Source: Trichaptum fuscoviolaceum
Lineage: Eukaryota; Basidiomycota; Agaricomycetes; Hymenochaetales; Trichaptaceae
Assembly: GCA_910574455.1 (NCBI GenBank)
Contig: CAJSYZ010000010.1
Span: 1,020,770-1,084,769 of the forward strand
Direction: 5' to 3'
DNA length: 64,000 nucleotides
The position numbers and the translations under genes are program-made. Below the pieces are notes generated by a model, which worked only from the letters and a program-made list of their open reading frames with translations, searched no databases and had not been told where the DNA came from. Shown piece by piece: positions 23,744 to 35,415 of the stretch (the first letter of the stretch is position 1; every line of letters starts with the position of its first letter).

Positions 23744-25179
23744 TTTCGAACTGAAGGGCGATGCGCATGAAAGAGCACTGACAGAACGTATTAGCCGGCG
23801 AGACACAGTGTGACTTCGGCAGTCACGTACTTGAATGTGACGACGCGTACAATGGTGCGTAAGTCCGAAAGTCTCCTTGTACCTCAAACACGTATGATCG
23901 AAGTCTTTTCCAAGTTACCACTCCCTGCAGGCTGCAGCTCTCACCACTTTGCGTAAGAATAGTGTACCAGTCTGAGTGACTTGCTTGCGCAATGAATAGC
24001 AGAAGTCTCGGGGAAAAGCACTCCGGGAAAGTCATACAGCTCTACCGAAAGAAACAAAGCATCCCTCGCAGTTCTTGTAAGTCAGCCTTTTCCGCGGTGC
24101 TGTACTGAGATACGGCAGTGTCCAGGTTTGTCTGGCCGACTTTCGGGTAAAGCTAGAACGATAGACCAGGAAGAAATAAGCCATCATGCCAGACAAGGTT
24201 CAAAGAAGGTGTGATAGCTGATTTCCCAACTAGCAAGTCATGAATCATGAAGGTCCACCTCAGAGATATAGCTGAATCTCCCTTTAGATAACCTCTCGCT
24301 ACAATGATGGAAAATCACAGATCGAGTTAGAGCATTTGCAAGTGCGATGTGTTCTCCTCACCGCTTCTATGTAGTGGACAGCATGCAAAAAGAGTTCTGA
24401 TTATGGGGCATCGTACGGCGCACGATTTTGGAATGCATGCAATGGCGGTTCTTCATCGATGATGAGGGTGAAAGCTACGAACGAGTCTGATTTTACATCG
24501 TCTTGTTGGTCTTGGGCTTTGAATTCCCACGCTCATACTATTCGGCTATTTTTGCATCCGTCAGACTCGGAACCGCGCTTCACCTTCGCGAAAACATTTC
24601 AGCTTTCGCATCTCTTCAGCTCGAAGTTCATTATTGTTTCTTGGTGAAACATACGGCCATAGGTTCGTGGCCTTTCACTTTTTTGGCGATTACGAATTGA
24701 ATAAGTCTCCCCTTTCTAAGACCAGAGAAGCATTGACCTGGGACAGACGGGTTTTATGAACTCCGGCATAAGTGGGCGGTACTATCAGCGCTGCTCCCAA
24801 GGCTTTCATCAAATGACGATGTTCTGCACTCATGTGATGAGCTCCTACTTGCTGTCTAGTGAGTGGTGAAGATAAAACGTAGACGGTACGTAAGGAGCAA
24901 GAGTACTGTTCGACTTTGAACCTGTACTACTCAAAGGTGGAGGAGAGCATAGTCCGAGTCGACGGAGAGGAAGGGAGTGAAGGTTTAAGAAAAAGCCTAC
25001 GTTCTGGTCTACTTCGGCAGGAACAGAATGCAGCAGCTCGGCTGCCGTCTAGGTAAATAATGCGCCGCAGGCGGTCTACTACGGCGCTGTTCTTGCGCTG
25101 TGGCGCTTTACCTTCGCTCCTTAAAACCATCCTGTATACATCCTGTACAAGAGGGTGACCTGTCCAAAAACGCCGAAAC
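23744..25179. other. Intergenic stretch upstream of SMC6 and the BAH gene
   Basis: About 1.4 kb between two divergently transcribed genes. Short frames occur on both strands; the longest (24,927-25,247, minus, 106 codons) overlaps the BAH gene's first exon in antisense and has no recognisable domain. No RNA gene or repeat is evident. Confidence 0.45.
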
Positions 25180-26523
25180 ATGTCAGACTCGGTGGTGCGT
25201 CCATCAGCGGAGGAATGGCCTACGATGACATCGCACAGTACCTTCATCGGTGAGTGTAATTGGCTGGAAGGCTCAATGTACTAACGCCCTCCTTGGGAGT
25301 AGTGAAAGACGATCAAGATGAGTCTCACAGGTTTTCTGTTGGAAATTAGTGAGTTTAGACCTGAAGGCTGTGATTTTTATCATTTCACGACCTTCTTTAG
25401 TGCGATCATAGTGCCTTGTGGTAAAGCACCAGACGAACAGATTGAAGATCATGAATACTGGGTGGGCAAAATCAAGGAGATTCGCAGTAGGAATGGTGAC
25501 CCTTCAGAGGTTGGTCCTGACGTTTTCGCGAATCTCGAATGCTAAAGTGCAAAGCTTCTCAGGTGTGGGGTCTTGTCCAGTGGTTTTACTCTGGGCCAGA
25601 CATCGCAGAAGTAAAGCCATCATTGTATGTAGCTTGGCAAATGTGCTGCGCGTACTTATCTATTGACAATGCGCAGCGATAGTACTTCATGCGCGAAAAT
25701 GGAGAGGTTTATTTCGAATGGAAAGGACTACATCCATTCATCGTGCTTCCAAGGTAGTCCGGGTCTGTACGGTAACTTTGAATTCCAGCTAACGTTCATG
25801 CATTCTCTTCAGGTCTGGTCAAATGCATTTTTTATGACGAGTCAGACACAGAACAACCAATGATCGATGAGGACACCTTTTTCTATCGATCCTCTTTCAA
25901 TGCCAACACTAAGCGAATTCGAGTCAGTAGCCACCTTCATCGTCATGATATATGCGATAAATGTATGTATCTTATAGCCGACACTCCGCGGAACCTGCCT
26001 TTGCGACAAGATCTACAATCCCGATACCACTGCATTGATGCACTTCTGTCCAAGAAACACCTGCCAGAAGGCTTTTCACGCAGCATGTCTGGAGAAAGCC
26101 AACAGCAAGGAATCTGATGACATACAAAGAATCGAATATGCACCTCGACATATACAGTTCGAACGAACCCTTCCGCATACGTCTGTTAAATACACTAAGG
26201 ATCAGATCGTTCTTAAAGGAGGGGAGGATGAGGATGACCGTAGCCGCAGTACTGTGGATGGAGGTTATGAATACGTCCCCGAGGACCTTCTTGCACTTGC
26301 ACGCTCTCCTATGGTAAGAGGGAAGAAACTGCCCGCCGGCGGAGTCGTTGGAAACATACCGTTCGTCATGCGCGCACGCCAACTTGTTTCTAAAATATTG
26401 CAGTGTGGACCGGATATGACATTGGATTGGGAAGCAGATCTGGACCTGGATGACCTGGAGGTAACAGATTTGATCGCGAAGGATGCTAATCTACTTTGTC
26501 CTGGATGTGGGGGAGCTATTTGA
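25180..26523 (+). CDS. BAH-PHD-type chromatin-associated protein, 339 aa
   Basis: Seven exons (25180-25249, 25303-25348, 25401-25509, 25563-25624, 25677-25753, 25813-25922, 25978-26523) give 339 codons. Residues about 30-158 have the bromo-adjacent homology pattern: FSVGNYAIIVPCG, EYWVGKIKEIRS, VWGLVQWFYSGPD, GLVKCIFYDESDTEQPM, FFYRSSFNANT. A Cys/His-rich PHD-like finger follows (TCLCDKIYNPDTTALMHFC, then PRNTCQKAFHAACL), then an uncharacterised helical C-terminus ending with a CPGCGG pair. BAH plus PHD modules read histone or nucleosome features in transcriptional silencing complexes. The 55-nt intron between BAH and PHD uses the weaker donor GTCAGT, the only one I found that connects the two frames. 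Confidence 0.8.
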
Positions 26524-26985
26524 AGACTCTGCCCCTTGCCATTGTAGATAATTGACACCATGTTTATGTTGTGATAAACTCTCCACTTCCTTTAATATTG
26601 TATATTATATTGCAATGATAACTTGAATACTATATAATGATTTAAAAATACCTGTCCATAGGAAGAAAGTGGCTTTCATGCTGATCTTCATTTATCACCT
26701 GCATCTCATTCAAGATGCAGCATGATGAGTCTGCGAAATGTTGAACAACTTACGCGACATCCATCAAGCCTGAGTCTTAGAGGTTTGTATGCAGTAGTTT
26801 CAATCATTCGATATTACAATATATATAAGTTAGTATCATGGAAGGATACTACGCATATAGTACACAATGATAAACGGAAAACAGTGTGCAGAGAAATATT
26901 GTCACGGTACAGTATATTGGTTTTGCAGAGTCACCACTATTTCATTCAAGTTCGCCAAAATGGTTAACTTTAGTCCGATAAGCGT
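26524..26985. other. AT-rich 3' flank
   Basis: AT-rich sequence between convergent genes with no gene, repeat or RNA evident. Confidence 0.5.
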
Positions 26986-27329
26986 TTAGTACTTCTGGTC
27001 CGGACTCTTTCCTTGAACCGCCTTTCGCACATCCATGGATGCCATGCCGGGTTCAACATCTTTCATCCCTGTCTGTGTCTGCGTCGCTGTGCCTGTCTCC
27101 AAAAATATAATTAGCCTCTATTACTTGGAAGCTGCAACGAATCCCACACCGTGCACAGACTTGGGCAACTCCTCCCTCTTTGTCTTGGGCCACGCTATAG
27201 CCATTCCTCCACCGGCAATTACGATGCCCGTCACGAGAGCTGTTGTCTGCAGCGATATTCAATGAAATTCTCGCTGCTAGAAGATGAATAGCTGACCAGT
27301 CCCTTGTTCGCCATCCGACTTGCAGCCAT
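26986..27329 (-). CDS. Small single-span membrane protein A, 78 aa (tandem paralogue)
   Basis: Exons 27329-27297, 27246-27150 and 27092-26986 join in frame to 78 codons plus stop. The N-terminus is basic (MAASRMANKGL), followed by a hydrophobic helix (TALVTGIVIAGGGMAIAWPK), a polar linker, and a C-terminal block MASMDVRKAVQGKS. The downstream neighbour encodes the same architecture, length and block, so both are likely real genes created by tandem duplication. No family recognised. The short positively charged N-terminus plus helix suggests a mitochondrial or ER membrane protein, which is inference. Confidence 0.62.
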
Positions 27330-27757
27330 TCTTCTATGACTTCTTTGAACGATTGGTGAATATTTTAGTGCAGGAAGAATTTGTGCTTTGCTTTTTGTAG
27401 GATACAGTGAAAGATTTGAATGAAGGTCTTCGACGCCAGGTGCCGTATTTTATAGAAATGTTAGGTGCCACAATATGACGTCGATCGAAGTACGGAGCGG
27501 TTCCGTCATCCTTGTCCGTTTAGTAAGGCCACTACCTGTAGTAGTTCGTGCAGCAAACCAACGATGCCTTTGTGTCTCACAGCTTCAACGGAATGATCAC
27601 ATTTGCATATTGCAGACATTGAGAAGCATTCAAGAAGAATAATGCCATAAATGACCATCGTTCATTGAGATCCTAATTCGAGCCTCTTTCCGCTCGTAAG
27701 GCGTTTTGGCCACCTAGGATGACCCTTACCAACACCAGAGACGGAGGGTACATAAAC
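27330..27757. other. Spacer between tandem paralogues
   Basis: Promoter of paralogue A and 3' flank of paralogue B. No gene, repeat or RNA evident. Confidence 0.5.
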
Positions 27758-28073
27758 TTAATATCCTCCAGTCACACTCCGACCCTGTACGACCTTTCGT
27801 ACATCCATCGAGTTCATGCCTTTCACACCTCCTTCATTCGACTTTGCCTCAGCAGCGGGGCTACACACATTCGTTTGCTTCTTCGTGTTCCATATCGGCA
27901 CGCCGCCAAGCGCAAGTGCGCCTACGACAAGTCCAGCACCTGCCGCACCTGTCATTGCCTTCGTGTGGTATGGATATGCAACAAAACATGTGCATAAGCC
28001 TCTCGTCGACGAAGAAAGTGAGACAAAAGCTACATACCAATGTCCGTGCAGTCGAAGGAGTCATACGAGCCAT
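27758..28073 (-). CDS. Small single-span membrane protein B, 78 aa (tandem paralogue)
   Basis: Exons 28073-28038 and 27958-27758 give 78 codons plus stop. MARMTPSTARTL leads into a Gly/Ala-rich hydrophobic helix (GAAGAGLVVGALALGGVPIW), a polar linker, and the C-terminal block MNSMDVRKVVQGRS, matching MASMDVRKAVQGKS of paralogue A. Both genes lie on the same strand 430 bp apart, share the first-intron position (after codon 11 or 12, phase 0) and have identical total length. B lacks A's second intron. Function unknown. Confidence 0.66.
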
Positions 28074-29400
28074 GCTCAGTGATAATTAGGTATGCAGTTC
28101 CAAAGTGTTGTCCCAAATGTATGTCGCTGTTGGTAGGATGTTAGGTGCTGTGCCTTTTCAACGAAGGAACAGAAAGCAATGCATATTTGTATGCTGGCTG
28201 AGCACCATGATGACGTCGATGGAATTGCCAAAAATATCTCCAAGATGTACTCCTGATCGTCCTGGTACAAAACTGACGAAGGGAATATATGAATCATACG
28301 AGGTCTTGCAAGCTGACAAGGGCGGCAGGAGGTTGTGAAATCGACCGAATGCCCAAGCCCAGGAAGTTGTGGTCGGAATTATAATCATAGGTCTGAATTG
28401 CCATATTCCAGCCACTTGTCAGCCGTTTACATCAAAATATAAATTGCATAAAGAGGCGTGCACTCGTCTGCCACGCCTATCACCATACCACCCCGAGCGC
28501 GCATCGTGATTTCGTGGGGTTCCCTTCGTACGTATAAAGAGACGCCTGAAGCGAATTCGTCACTGAAACTGGCCTGCTTCTCATCTCCACTCTTGCATGA
28601 GAGTCGAAATTGGGAAAACGCATGGCATGATTCTCGCCCAGTCGAAGAGGTGACCATGCCTAGTTCGTTGTCCCCATTGCCGCACCTTAGGAGCAGTATG
28701 TGTGTGTGAGGGGGGCAGAAGTCGGCGTGGCACCTATCCGCAGTTCGCTGGTCATTGGTCTTCCATCTAGACGAGGAAGGTGCTGAAGTCGTACTCCAGT
28801 ATTTGCGGCTAGGCGGCAACAAAAATTTCCTTGCCTTTGTCTTGTGAAGCTTTAAAAGAAGTCTTCCGAGGCGTACAAGGCAAGTGGGATAGCCCTCAGA
28901 ATGCGAGAGCGTCCTTACTCCCACACTGTCGGGCACTGAGTGTCAGCCTAGTCTGGTCGCAGACATTGATGTGGTGAATAAAGTTTCCGTGTATCGGTGA
29001 GGGCCTTCAATTAATGGTCAGCCGCGTCAACCTTCGTTGCTAACGACAAGCCGTATAAAGCAAACCCAGGGTGATACACAAGCAAAAATATTAGAACAGC
29101 TAAAACTTGCTGGTCTGAAATTGAAAAGTGAGGGTTAGCTGCAGAGATGGTGCTGTTCTTTGGCACCAGGATTGCAGCATTTGGGAAGGTCCACCAATCG
29201 ATTTTCAGATCCTGGTGCAAGACAGTTTACTGCTCATTGTCATAAGGCTTGATACTTCACCATGGAGAATATCTTGAGAAGAGAATGGCTGGGTATCTGC
29301 ACCGCGCCCCTTTGCATGCGAAGTGAAAAGAAAAGTGTGCGTTGATAGACTGCAATGCATTGAAGTACCTTGCAAGAGACAAATGCGAAAGATTGTAGAA
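28074..29400. other. Intergenic stretch with one unsupported 169-codon frame
   Basis: A minus-strand ATG frame at 28,427-28,936 (169 codons, ends LYAIYILM) has no known domain, no hydrophobic core and an irregular composition; it could be a species-specific gene or chance. Otherwise no features are evident. Confidence 0.4.
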
Positions 29401-30231
29401 TTAGAACGGAAGAGATTCCTTCTTCTTCGGATGCGCGGGTTCCAATGGTCTCGGCTTCTTCCTCTGATAAACCTATACACAATTTGAAGGTCAGTCACGC
29501 ATTCGAGTAGGAGTTTGAGTAGGACGCACATGATGGAATCTCCGAATACGTTTTTGCATATCCCGCATCCGCACACGAATTTGACCTTTGCGCTTGAGAA
29601 GATTGCGCTCCCACTTGTGCCCCTTGAACATTTTCTTCCTACCGCCGTACAAACGAAGGACGCGTTCGCCTGGACGTGTAGAGGCGACGATTGATGCCTT
29701 AGCAGCGAGCTTGCGCGTAAGGACATTTGACCAGATGATGGAGATCGTCTCTCCAGTGGATGAAGGTGGGAGAAGAGATGAGGAAGATGACGAAAGAGAG
29801 GATGGCGAACCCTCTGAGTCCTTCTCTTGTGATGGTTTGGTAGAGCTTCCCGTATTTTCAGCTTGACTCTCCGCATTCGACTTCTCTGTAGCGATGACCG
29901 CTGAAGTCCGTGCGATGGCCTCCTGCAGCCTCTGCGCTCCCACCAGTCCAAGTGTCTTCGGTCCAACAGGCAATGTCTGCGTGAGGTCTAGTCCAATCGT
30001 TTTTGCTGCCTTCACTAGTTCCTTCTGCCTTCGCAGCGAATACTCAGGCGCACGCCATTTTCCCGACGCACTCTTCGTTGGAAGAAATGGGTTGCGCACC
30101 TTGATCGCGACTGGGTTGGATGAAGATGAAGAAGGGGCAGCTTCTTGGAGTTTGAGAAGTTCTTTTTGTCGAAAGGTTTTAAGTATCTGCGGAAGTGGCT
30201 TTGAAGCCGTCCGTGCCGCTACTGACGACAT
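29401..30231 (-). CDS. MRPL25: Mitochondrial large-subunit ribosomal protein mL59 (MRPL25 type), 257 aa
   Basis: Exons 30231-29530 and 29472-29401 give 257 codons plus stop, starting at the first true ATG (MSSVAARTASKPLP). The mL59 signature is present: WRAPEYSLRRQKELVKAAKT, then LPVGPKTLGLVGAQ, a low-complexity Ser/Glu insert, GRKKMFKGHKWERNLLKRKG and the terminal KKPRPLEPAHPKKKESLPF. The basic N-terminus fits a mitochondrial presequence. mL59 is a fungal-type mitoribosome protein of the large subunit. The gene is divergent from the F-box gene with a 198-bp shared promoter. Confidence 0.85.
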
Positions 30232-30429
30232 TGCTACCACTGAGGGCAACTAACGCAGAGACTCGAGATGACCTTCAAATTAATTCTTTGGCATTAATCT
30301 CTCGTCACACTCAGGCTCCCGTTACACTCCCGCCGTCACATTTCTTGACGGCGTCACACGCTCCGAAGACATCCGAAGTCCGTTAAAACTTAACCAACTA
30401 CCATTCACTTCGTCGAACGACGAACACTA

Positions 30430-32061
30430 ATGTCATCTATATCTGCGCACACTGGTATCTTGAAGCCTGCTCTTGACTTCATCCAATTATTTCTACCGAA
30501 GGACCTGCACTCAGCGGAACAATGGATTGACGATAATCCCGAAATGTGGGCGATTGATAGGCAGGTTCACTACTCACAACCTATATCACCTCAGCTAACG
30601 ATGTAGATCTCTAGCCCATTCATGAGAGCATTCGGAGGGGCCGCAAACCTCTCAAACGCTCGGAGGCTGGAGATCGGGCACGAATATCTGCTGGCCGCAA
30701 ATTCGGGGATGCTCGAGGTTATGTCAATTATTCAGAATGGCATACAACAGATAGGCGAGAACTTGGCTCAAGAAAAGATGAAAACTACCGTTCAACATCT
30801 TCCGGACGAAACTCTCATGCAAATATTTGAATTGGTATTTGATTGCGAAAATGGCGCGAATGCCTATTCATTACGGAGGGGTTTCCCCTTGGTATGCAAG
30901 AGATGGCGTACTCTTGTCACTGCTATCCCTCGTTTCTGGAATGACTTTCAGATCTTTCAATCCCCCGGCTACACTGAAGCATGTCTGGAACGAAGTCAAA
31001 ACGTCGGCATTGACTTGCACATGTTCATAACTAGACTAGAGGAAGAAAGGAACGATATTCCCGCCAAGACTGCCAAATTTTGTGAGCAACTGCTTCCACA
31101 CTCGCCACGCTGGGAATCATTACGCATAACCGCCTTCAACGTCATGACTTCCGTTGGGCAGGCGCTTTTCGACACCGCACGAACGCATTACGGGTCTCTA
31201 GACCTACCGAATCTCCGTTCTTTGTACATCGTATGGACGAGTGATGATGGAACTTCGGATGAAGAAATGTTGAATAATGATAGTCTGCATCTTTATTCCT
31301 CGTGGAGCATGCCACACCTTTCGAAACTCGAAATGCACGACTTGATACCCCGCGCATGTATTGGACATACGCTAACAACGTGCAATCTTTCCTTTGGACC
31401 GGAACGCTGGACGAACATGAATCTTGTGTTCGTTTTTCTGCGTAGCTTGACTCGAGTTGAAAAGCTCAAGCTGAGCTTTCACTACGTAATTCAAAGCACT
31501 TGGCCAAATATGCCAGTTTCCTTTCCGAACCTTCGGAGGTTGGACCTCGATTTCCACGACGTGGCCCACAATGCCCACGAACTCGTACCCTTGTTGGATA
31601 TTCCAAATGTCACGAAGATAAAACTCGCAGCTGCCGTGGAACACTGGGTTGACCTGCATCACTTGCTTACGTGCTTCGAGCGGGAGGAGTCATATGCTTC
31701 AGTGAAGAGCTTTTCTCTTCGCGTCCAGCGCAGGTCTACCGTCTTTGATCGACATATCAACAAGATCTTCAATACTTTCCGAAACCTGGAGCATCTCGGC
31801 ATAAGTGCGCACGACGCGATTCCTAGCAGGAGATTGCGTTCTCAATTCAACTGCCGCAGTCTGAGGACAGTGAGTTTTGGTGAATGCAATGCGTTCAATG
31901 GCAATATTGCAGAGGCGATCATACACCAAGTGCAACGTGATGGACGTCTGGAGGAGTTCGAAAAGCTGGAGGTAATAGACTGCCCTACATTTAGGTACCA
32001 CAAGAATGACTTGGTGGAGAAGTTGTCCAAAAAGAAGGTTGACTGGGAAGAGTTTTGGTAG
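30430..32061 (+). CDS. F-box protein, 529 aa
   Basis: Exons 30430-30564 and 30607-32061 join in phase 0 to 529 codons plus stop. An F-box-like motif lies at about residues 105-125 (TTVQHLPDETLMQIFELVFD), then FPLVCKRWRTLVTAIPRFW and a long Leu-rich region with LRR-like strands. By family it is a probable SCF substrate adaptor; targets are unknown. It has the same architecture as the F-box gene at the left edge, but sequence similarity is low outside the F-box. The upstream 45-codon exon (MSSISAHTGILKPALDF) is predicted from frame and splice signals; translation from the internal ATG at 30,622 is an alternative. Confidence 0.8.
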
Positions 32062-33055
32062 CGTCGCAGTGAGTGCAACTTACGAATGTAATTACGAAAC
32101 TAACTCACGTTCGCACTATATCATTATATTACTAGCTACCTTACAAGTTTCCGCGTTCCATGGGTAGACTCGCAGGCCAGTGACAATTATCGGGGCGGTT
32201 GGTAAGCAGTAAAATAAAGCGAGAACGGTTGGTTTACGAGTCTAATTCGTGTGGCCGGTCAACTAATCTAGGATTGTATGAAAGAGCATAATGCGTTAAA
32301 GCAAGCGGTAAGATTGCTCATCGTCGGAAGGAGAAATTAACATTCAAGTCCCAGAATTGCCCGCAGGACAGTTTTGCAGACTGATGCACGAGCCCATCGG
32401 CGAGATTATTTTACCTCTTAATCCGTATCAAACCTTCTTTTTGTATGGCAGGACATCAAAGTCCGTGGCTCTGTGTAACGATTCGGGTCGGTGTATTTTA
32501 GAGGACATACTTTCGCATGCCAGTACTCACCGCTGTGGTCCTTCTCAATTGCAATCCTTTCAAACACCATCATCGCCACTTTAGTGAGCTTGTTTTCCTT
32601 ATCATTTACACCAGTATACATGTCCTCTCTTTTCTCTCCCAACACTTTGCTAGACTTCGTAGCCTTCTCACTCATACTTCATAGAAAACCTGTTCATCAT
32701 TTCCTCCTTACCTTCGCGTTTTCACTCCTCGCAGCCAATTGGTATAGTACTTTGCACTTCTGAGCACGCCAAAAGCCCGACATTCACTGTATTTGAATCA
32801 AAGATCAATGCAGGTATCATAATAGAGAACGATAATGTGATGTCTTATTCGTTACAAAACACTATTCACATAGTTCATCCGGCGGTATGCCGGACATTTT
32901 GACGACCCAGGCCCTGAGAGCGAGGTGCTGAGTTCTGAGAGGGCTGGCATTTTTCTATTCCATTGCTGAACAAATTCAGAGTGTGGAAGGCGTATAATTA
33001 ACAATATTTCGTCGGCACGAGCCAACACTACCCTTTCACCAATAATGGCGCAATT
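32062..33055. other. Intergenic stretch
   Basis: AT-rich, about 1 kb. The frames present (for example 32,491-32,763) are hydrophobic but carry no family signature. No RNA gene or repeat is evident. Confidence 0.5.
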
Positions 33056-33609
33056 TCAGGCCGGAGTCGTTGTAGGATTTAAGTCAGGCATCCGACGAAT
33101 AACCTTTCCATCGTTGCGCGCATGTTTCTGGAGTTTTTGAAGGATTTTTGAGCTCACCCAGCGTTCGGGAGGTGGCCTTTTTTCTGTCGACCAGTAGTAA
33201 ATGTCCCAGTCAGGCTCATCCAAGAGCTATTGGGTAAAGTGAAGGTTCAGAATCGACTGGTAATATCAAGCCATGTCGCCGGACACACCTTGTCGTACTC
33301 TTTCAACTCCGATTCAGACATGGTCGGAAGCTCCTGCTGAGCGAACGTACTCAGAAGAAGGTCCGACTCGAGTGTCCCGCGCTTCCGGCTCTGGTAGACC
33401 AACCGTGCCCGCATCTTCTCTATTGATTCGTTCAGTCGTGGAATGGGAGTCGGAGGCGGAGTAGTTGGGGGTGAACGTGTCTTAAGCTCATGCTCAGGTG
33501 TATTCGGAAGTAACCAAGGGTCTTTACGTTGGCAGACGGAGAATGAAAAGTGGCGAGTTCTAGTGAAATGTGTGAGACCGGCAACCTGTCGAGATGTTCG
33601 AGAAAGCAT
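33056..33609 (-). CDS. SDH5: Succinate dehydrogenase assembly factor 2 (SDHAF2/Sdh5)
   Basis: Exons 33609-33289 and 33226-33056 give 163 codons plus stop. An Arg/Ser-rich mitochondrial presequence ([20 protein letters not shown]) precedes the diagnostic Sdh5 fold: [20 protein letters not shown], then [12 protein letters not shown] and [12 protein letters not shown]. The protein promotes covalent flavinylation of the Sdh1 subunit in the mitochondrial matrix. Length matches the family. The intron falls between EYDK and LLDEP. It is divergent from the ALY/Yra1 gene with 313 bp between starts. Confidence 0.95.
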
Positions 33610-33922
33610 TTTTCTGATACGAGGCTGATTCGACGTCCTTCTTGCGCTAGAGGTTTGTTGAGTGATGTATTCGCAATCCTAGGAATAGTCCGAGAACAAC
33701 CAGAATGAGGGCGAAATTGTCGCGTGAAATGTGGGTTGAAGAAGAGAAGAAGTAAAGCCTGAGGGTGACATAAGCAGGGCTGTCCTACAAGTTCAAGTGG
33801 CTGCCCTCGTTCATAAATACCACTTCAAAGCAGTAGGCTTACAGTGTCCTTGCTTCTCCCGATCACCTCCCCATACCCTCTTGCATCCCATCACCTCTTT
33901 CTTCAACACATTTTCCTCAAAA

Positions 33923-34970
33923 ATGTCTTTGAACGGAAGAGCAGGAAAGCCTTATGAGGTATGCTGCTTGTTTGTCAACAAACATAATGAATATGAGGTC
34001 TAATGTATGATGTTAAGCGCCCTCGTTCTCGCGTAGGCGATGGAAAGTGGGTGCACGACAAAGCTCCTGGTATGCCCAAGTCCGTTGTCAACAGCACGCG
34101 CAATGTGCCCAGCGGACCTGCGGTCAATACGAAACTCGTTGTTTCCAACTTACACTATAATGTGACGCCGAAGGATTTGATTGTATGTCTTTTTCATCCA
34201 TAAGTAAACTTATGACTCAATCGCTGTCATTAAGACCATCTTCGGCACATTTGGCACGCTCGTTCGCGAGCCAGTCATCAAAGTACGGACCATTTGAGTG
34301 CACACTGTGCTTCTTCAGAGTCACCTTAATCGAACCGTTTCCACTTCTACGCGCATCCATTACGCAGTATGACCGCAGTGGCCGGTCAACAGGCATCGCT
34401 TACATCTCTTTCGAAACCCCCGCCGAGGCATCACGGGCGAAAACTCAGTTAGCTGGGGTGATGGCTAAGGGTAACTTTGTCTTTCATCTGGACTTCGGGT
34501 TTTGCTGTGCATGGATAGGAGATACTGATATATTGTCCATTCATAGGGCAGCCGATGACAATCTCTTACGATACCGCACCTCGCGGGCCGGCAAATGGAG
34601 GGCCCCGCCGCTCTGCCAGTGCACCTAGTTCACTACTAGACCGCATTTCGAAGCCGCCTCTGCTAAATCGACTTGCCGGAAAACCCGAGCAGAAAGATGT
34701 CGATATGTGAGCTTGCATCCTACACTTTAATTTTGTGACTCATAATTCTTATCCAGGGAGAAAACTGGAGACCGACCGGCCCAGGGGCCTGTTCGTTCGC
34801 GGCGTCGTCGAGGTGGTGGTGGCGCAGGGGCTACTGGGGAGCGGGGAGAGAAATTCAAAAAGGAGCCAAAGACGGTTGCGGACCTGGACAAAGAGCTAGA
34901 AGCCTTTATGGGTGATGATACGAATGTAGCTAATGGTGCCGCAGAAGGAGATGTCGAAATGGCAGTGTGA
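33923..34970 (+). CDS. ALY/REF-family mRNA export adaptor (Yra1-like), 241 aa
   Basis: Six exons (33923-33958, 34018-34182, 34235-34282, 34368-34470, 34547-34706, 34757-34970) give 241 codons plus stop. There is one RRM: NTKLVVSNLHYNVTPKDL (RNP2), FGTFGTLVREPVIKYDRSGR, and STGIAYISFETPAEASRAKT (RNP1). An Arg/Gly-rich C-terminal region (RSRRRRGGGG) precedes the UAP56/Sub2-binding C-box DLDKELEAFMGD, the marker of ALYREF/Yra1 proteins. It couples splicing and transcription to mRNA export as part of TREX. The N-terminal box is short (MSLNGRAGKPYE). Confidence 0.9.
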
Positions 34971-35415
34971 AGGCTTCCCGGAGCCTTTGGCAACAATCTG
35001 TTCTTGTTCATTGTGTCTTGTATGTTTTCCACATTTCTTATGTCAAAATACCCCACTCAGATTCAGACTGATGTTCTTTCGCTCATGTACCCGACTACTT
35101 ACTGTACATAATTCTCTACTGCTCTATATACTGATATACGTACTGGGCCTTATGTGTTGAGCGTTTATTCTTTTGATGACTTGTTGAGGGAACGCGTAAC
35201 TAGTATCGGAATTTGCCGTTTGGTCAGTGAACCTTGGTTTTCCTGTTTACAACATTCTGCAAGTACTGCCATTACACCGCCATACACCAACTCACCTCGA
35301 CCATCTACAGCCATTTCTCTCTTAGGGCTGAAATATTCTAAAGTCACAGAGGCTATAAAGCACAATACAACGATACGAGCCCGTTCGAACAAGACCGAAA
35401 TTTAGCATCTTCCAC
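34971..35415. other. Spacer between YRA1-like gene and DHH1
   Basis: 3' UTR and promoter sequence of two co-oriented genes; nothing else evident. Confidence 0.5.

Noticed and set aside
24927..25247. 106-codon minus-strand frame upstream of the BAH gene
   Set aside because: It overlaps the BAH first exon in antisense and shows no conserved motif.
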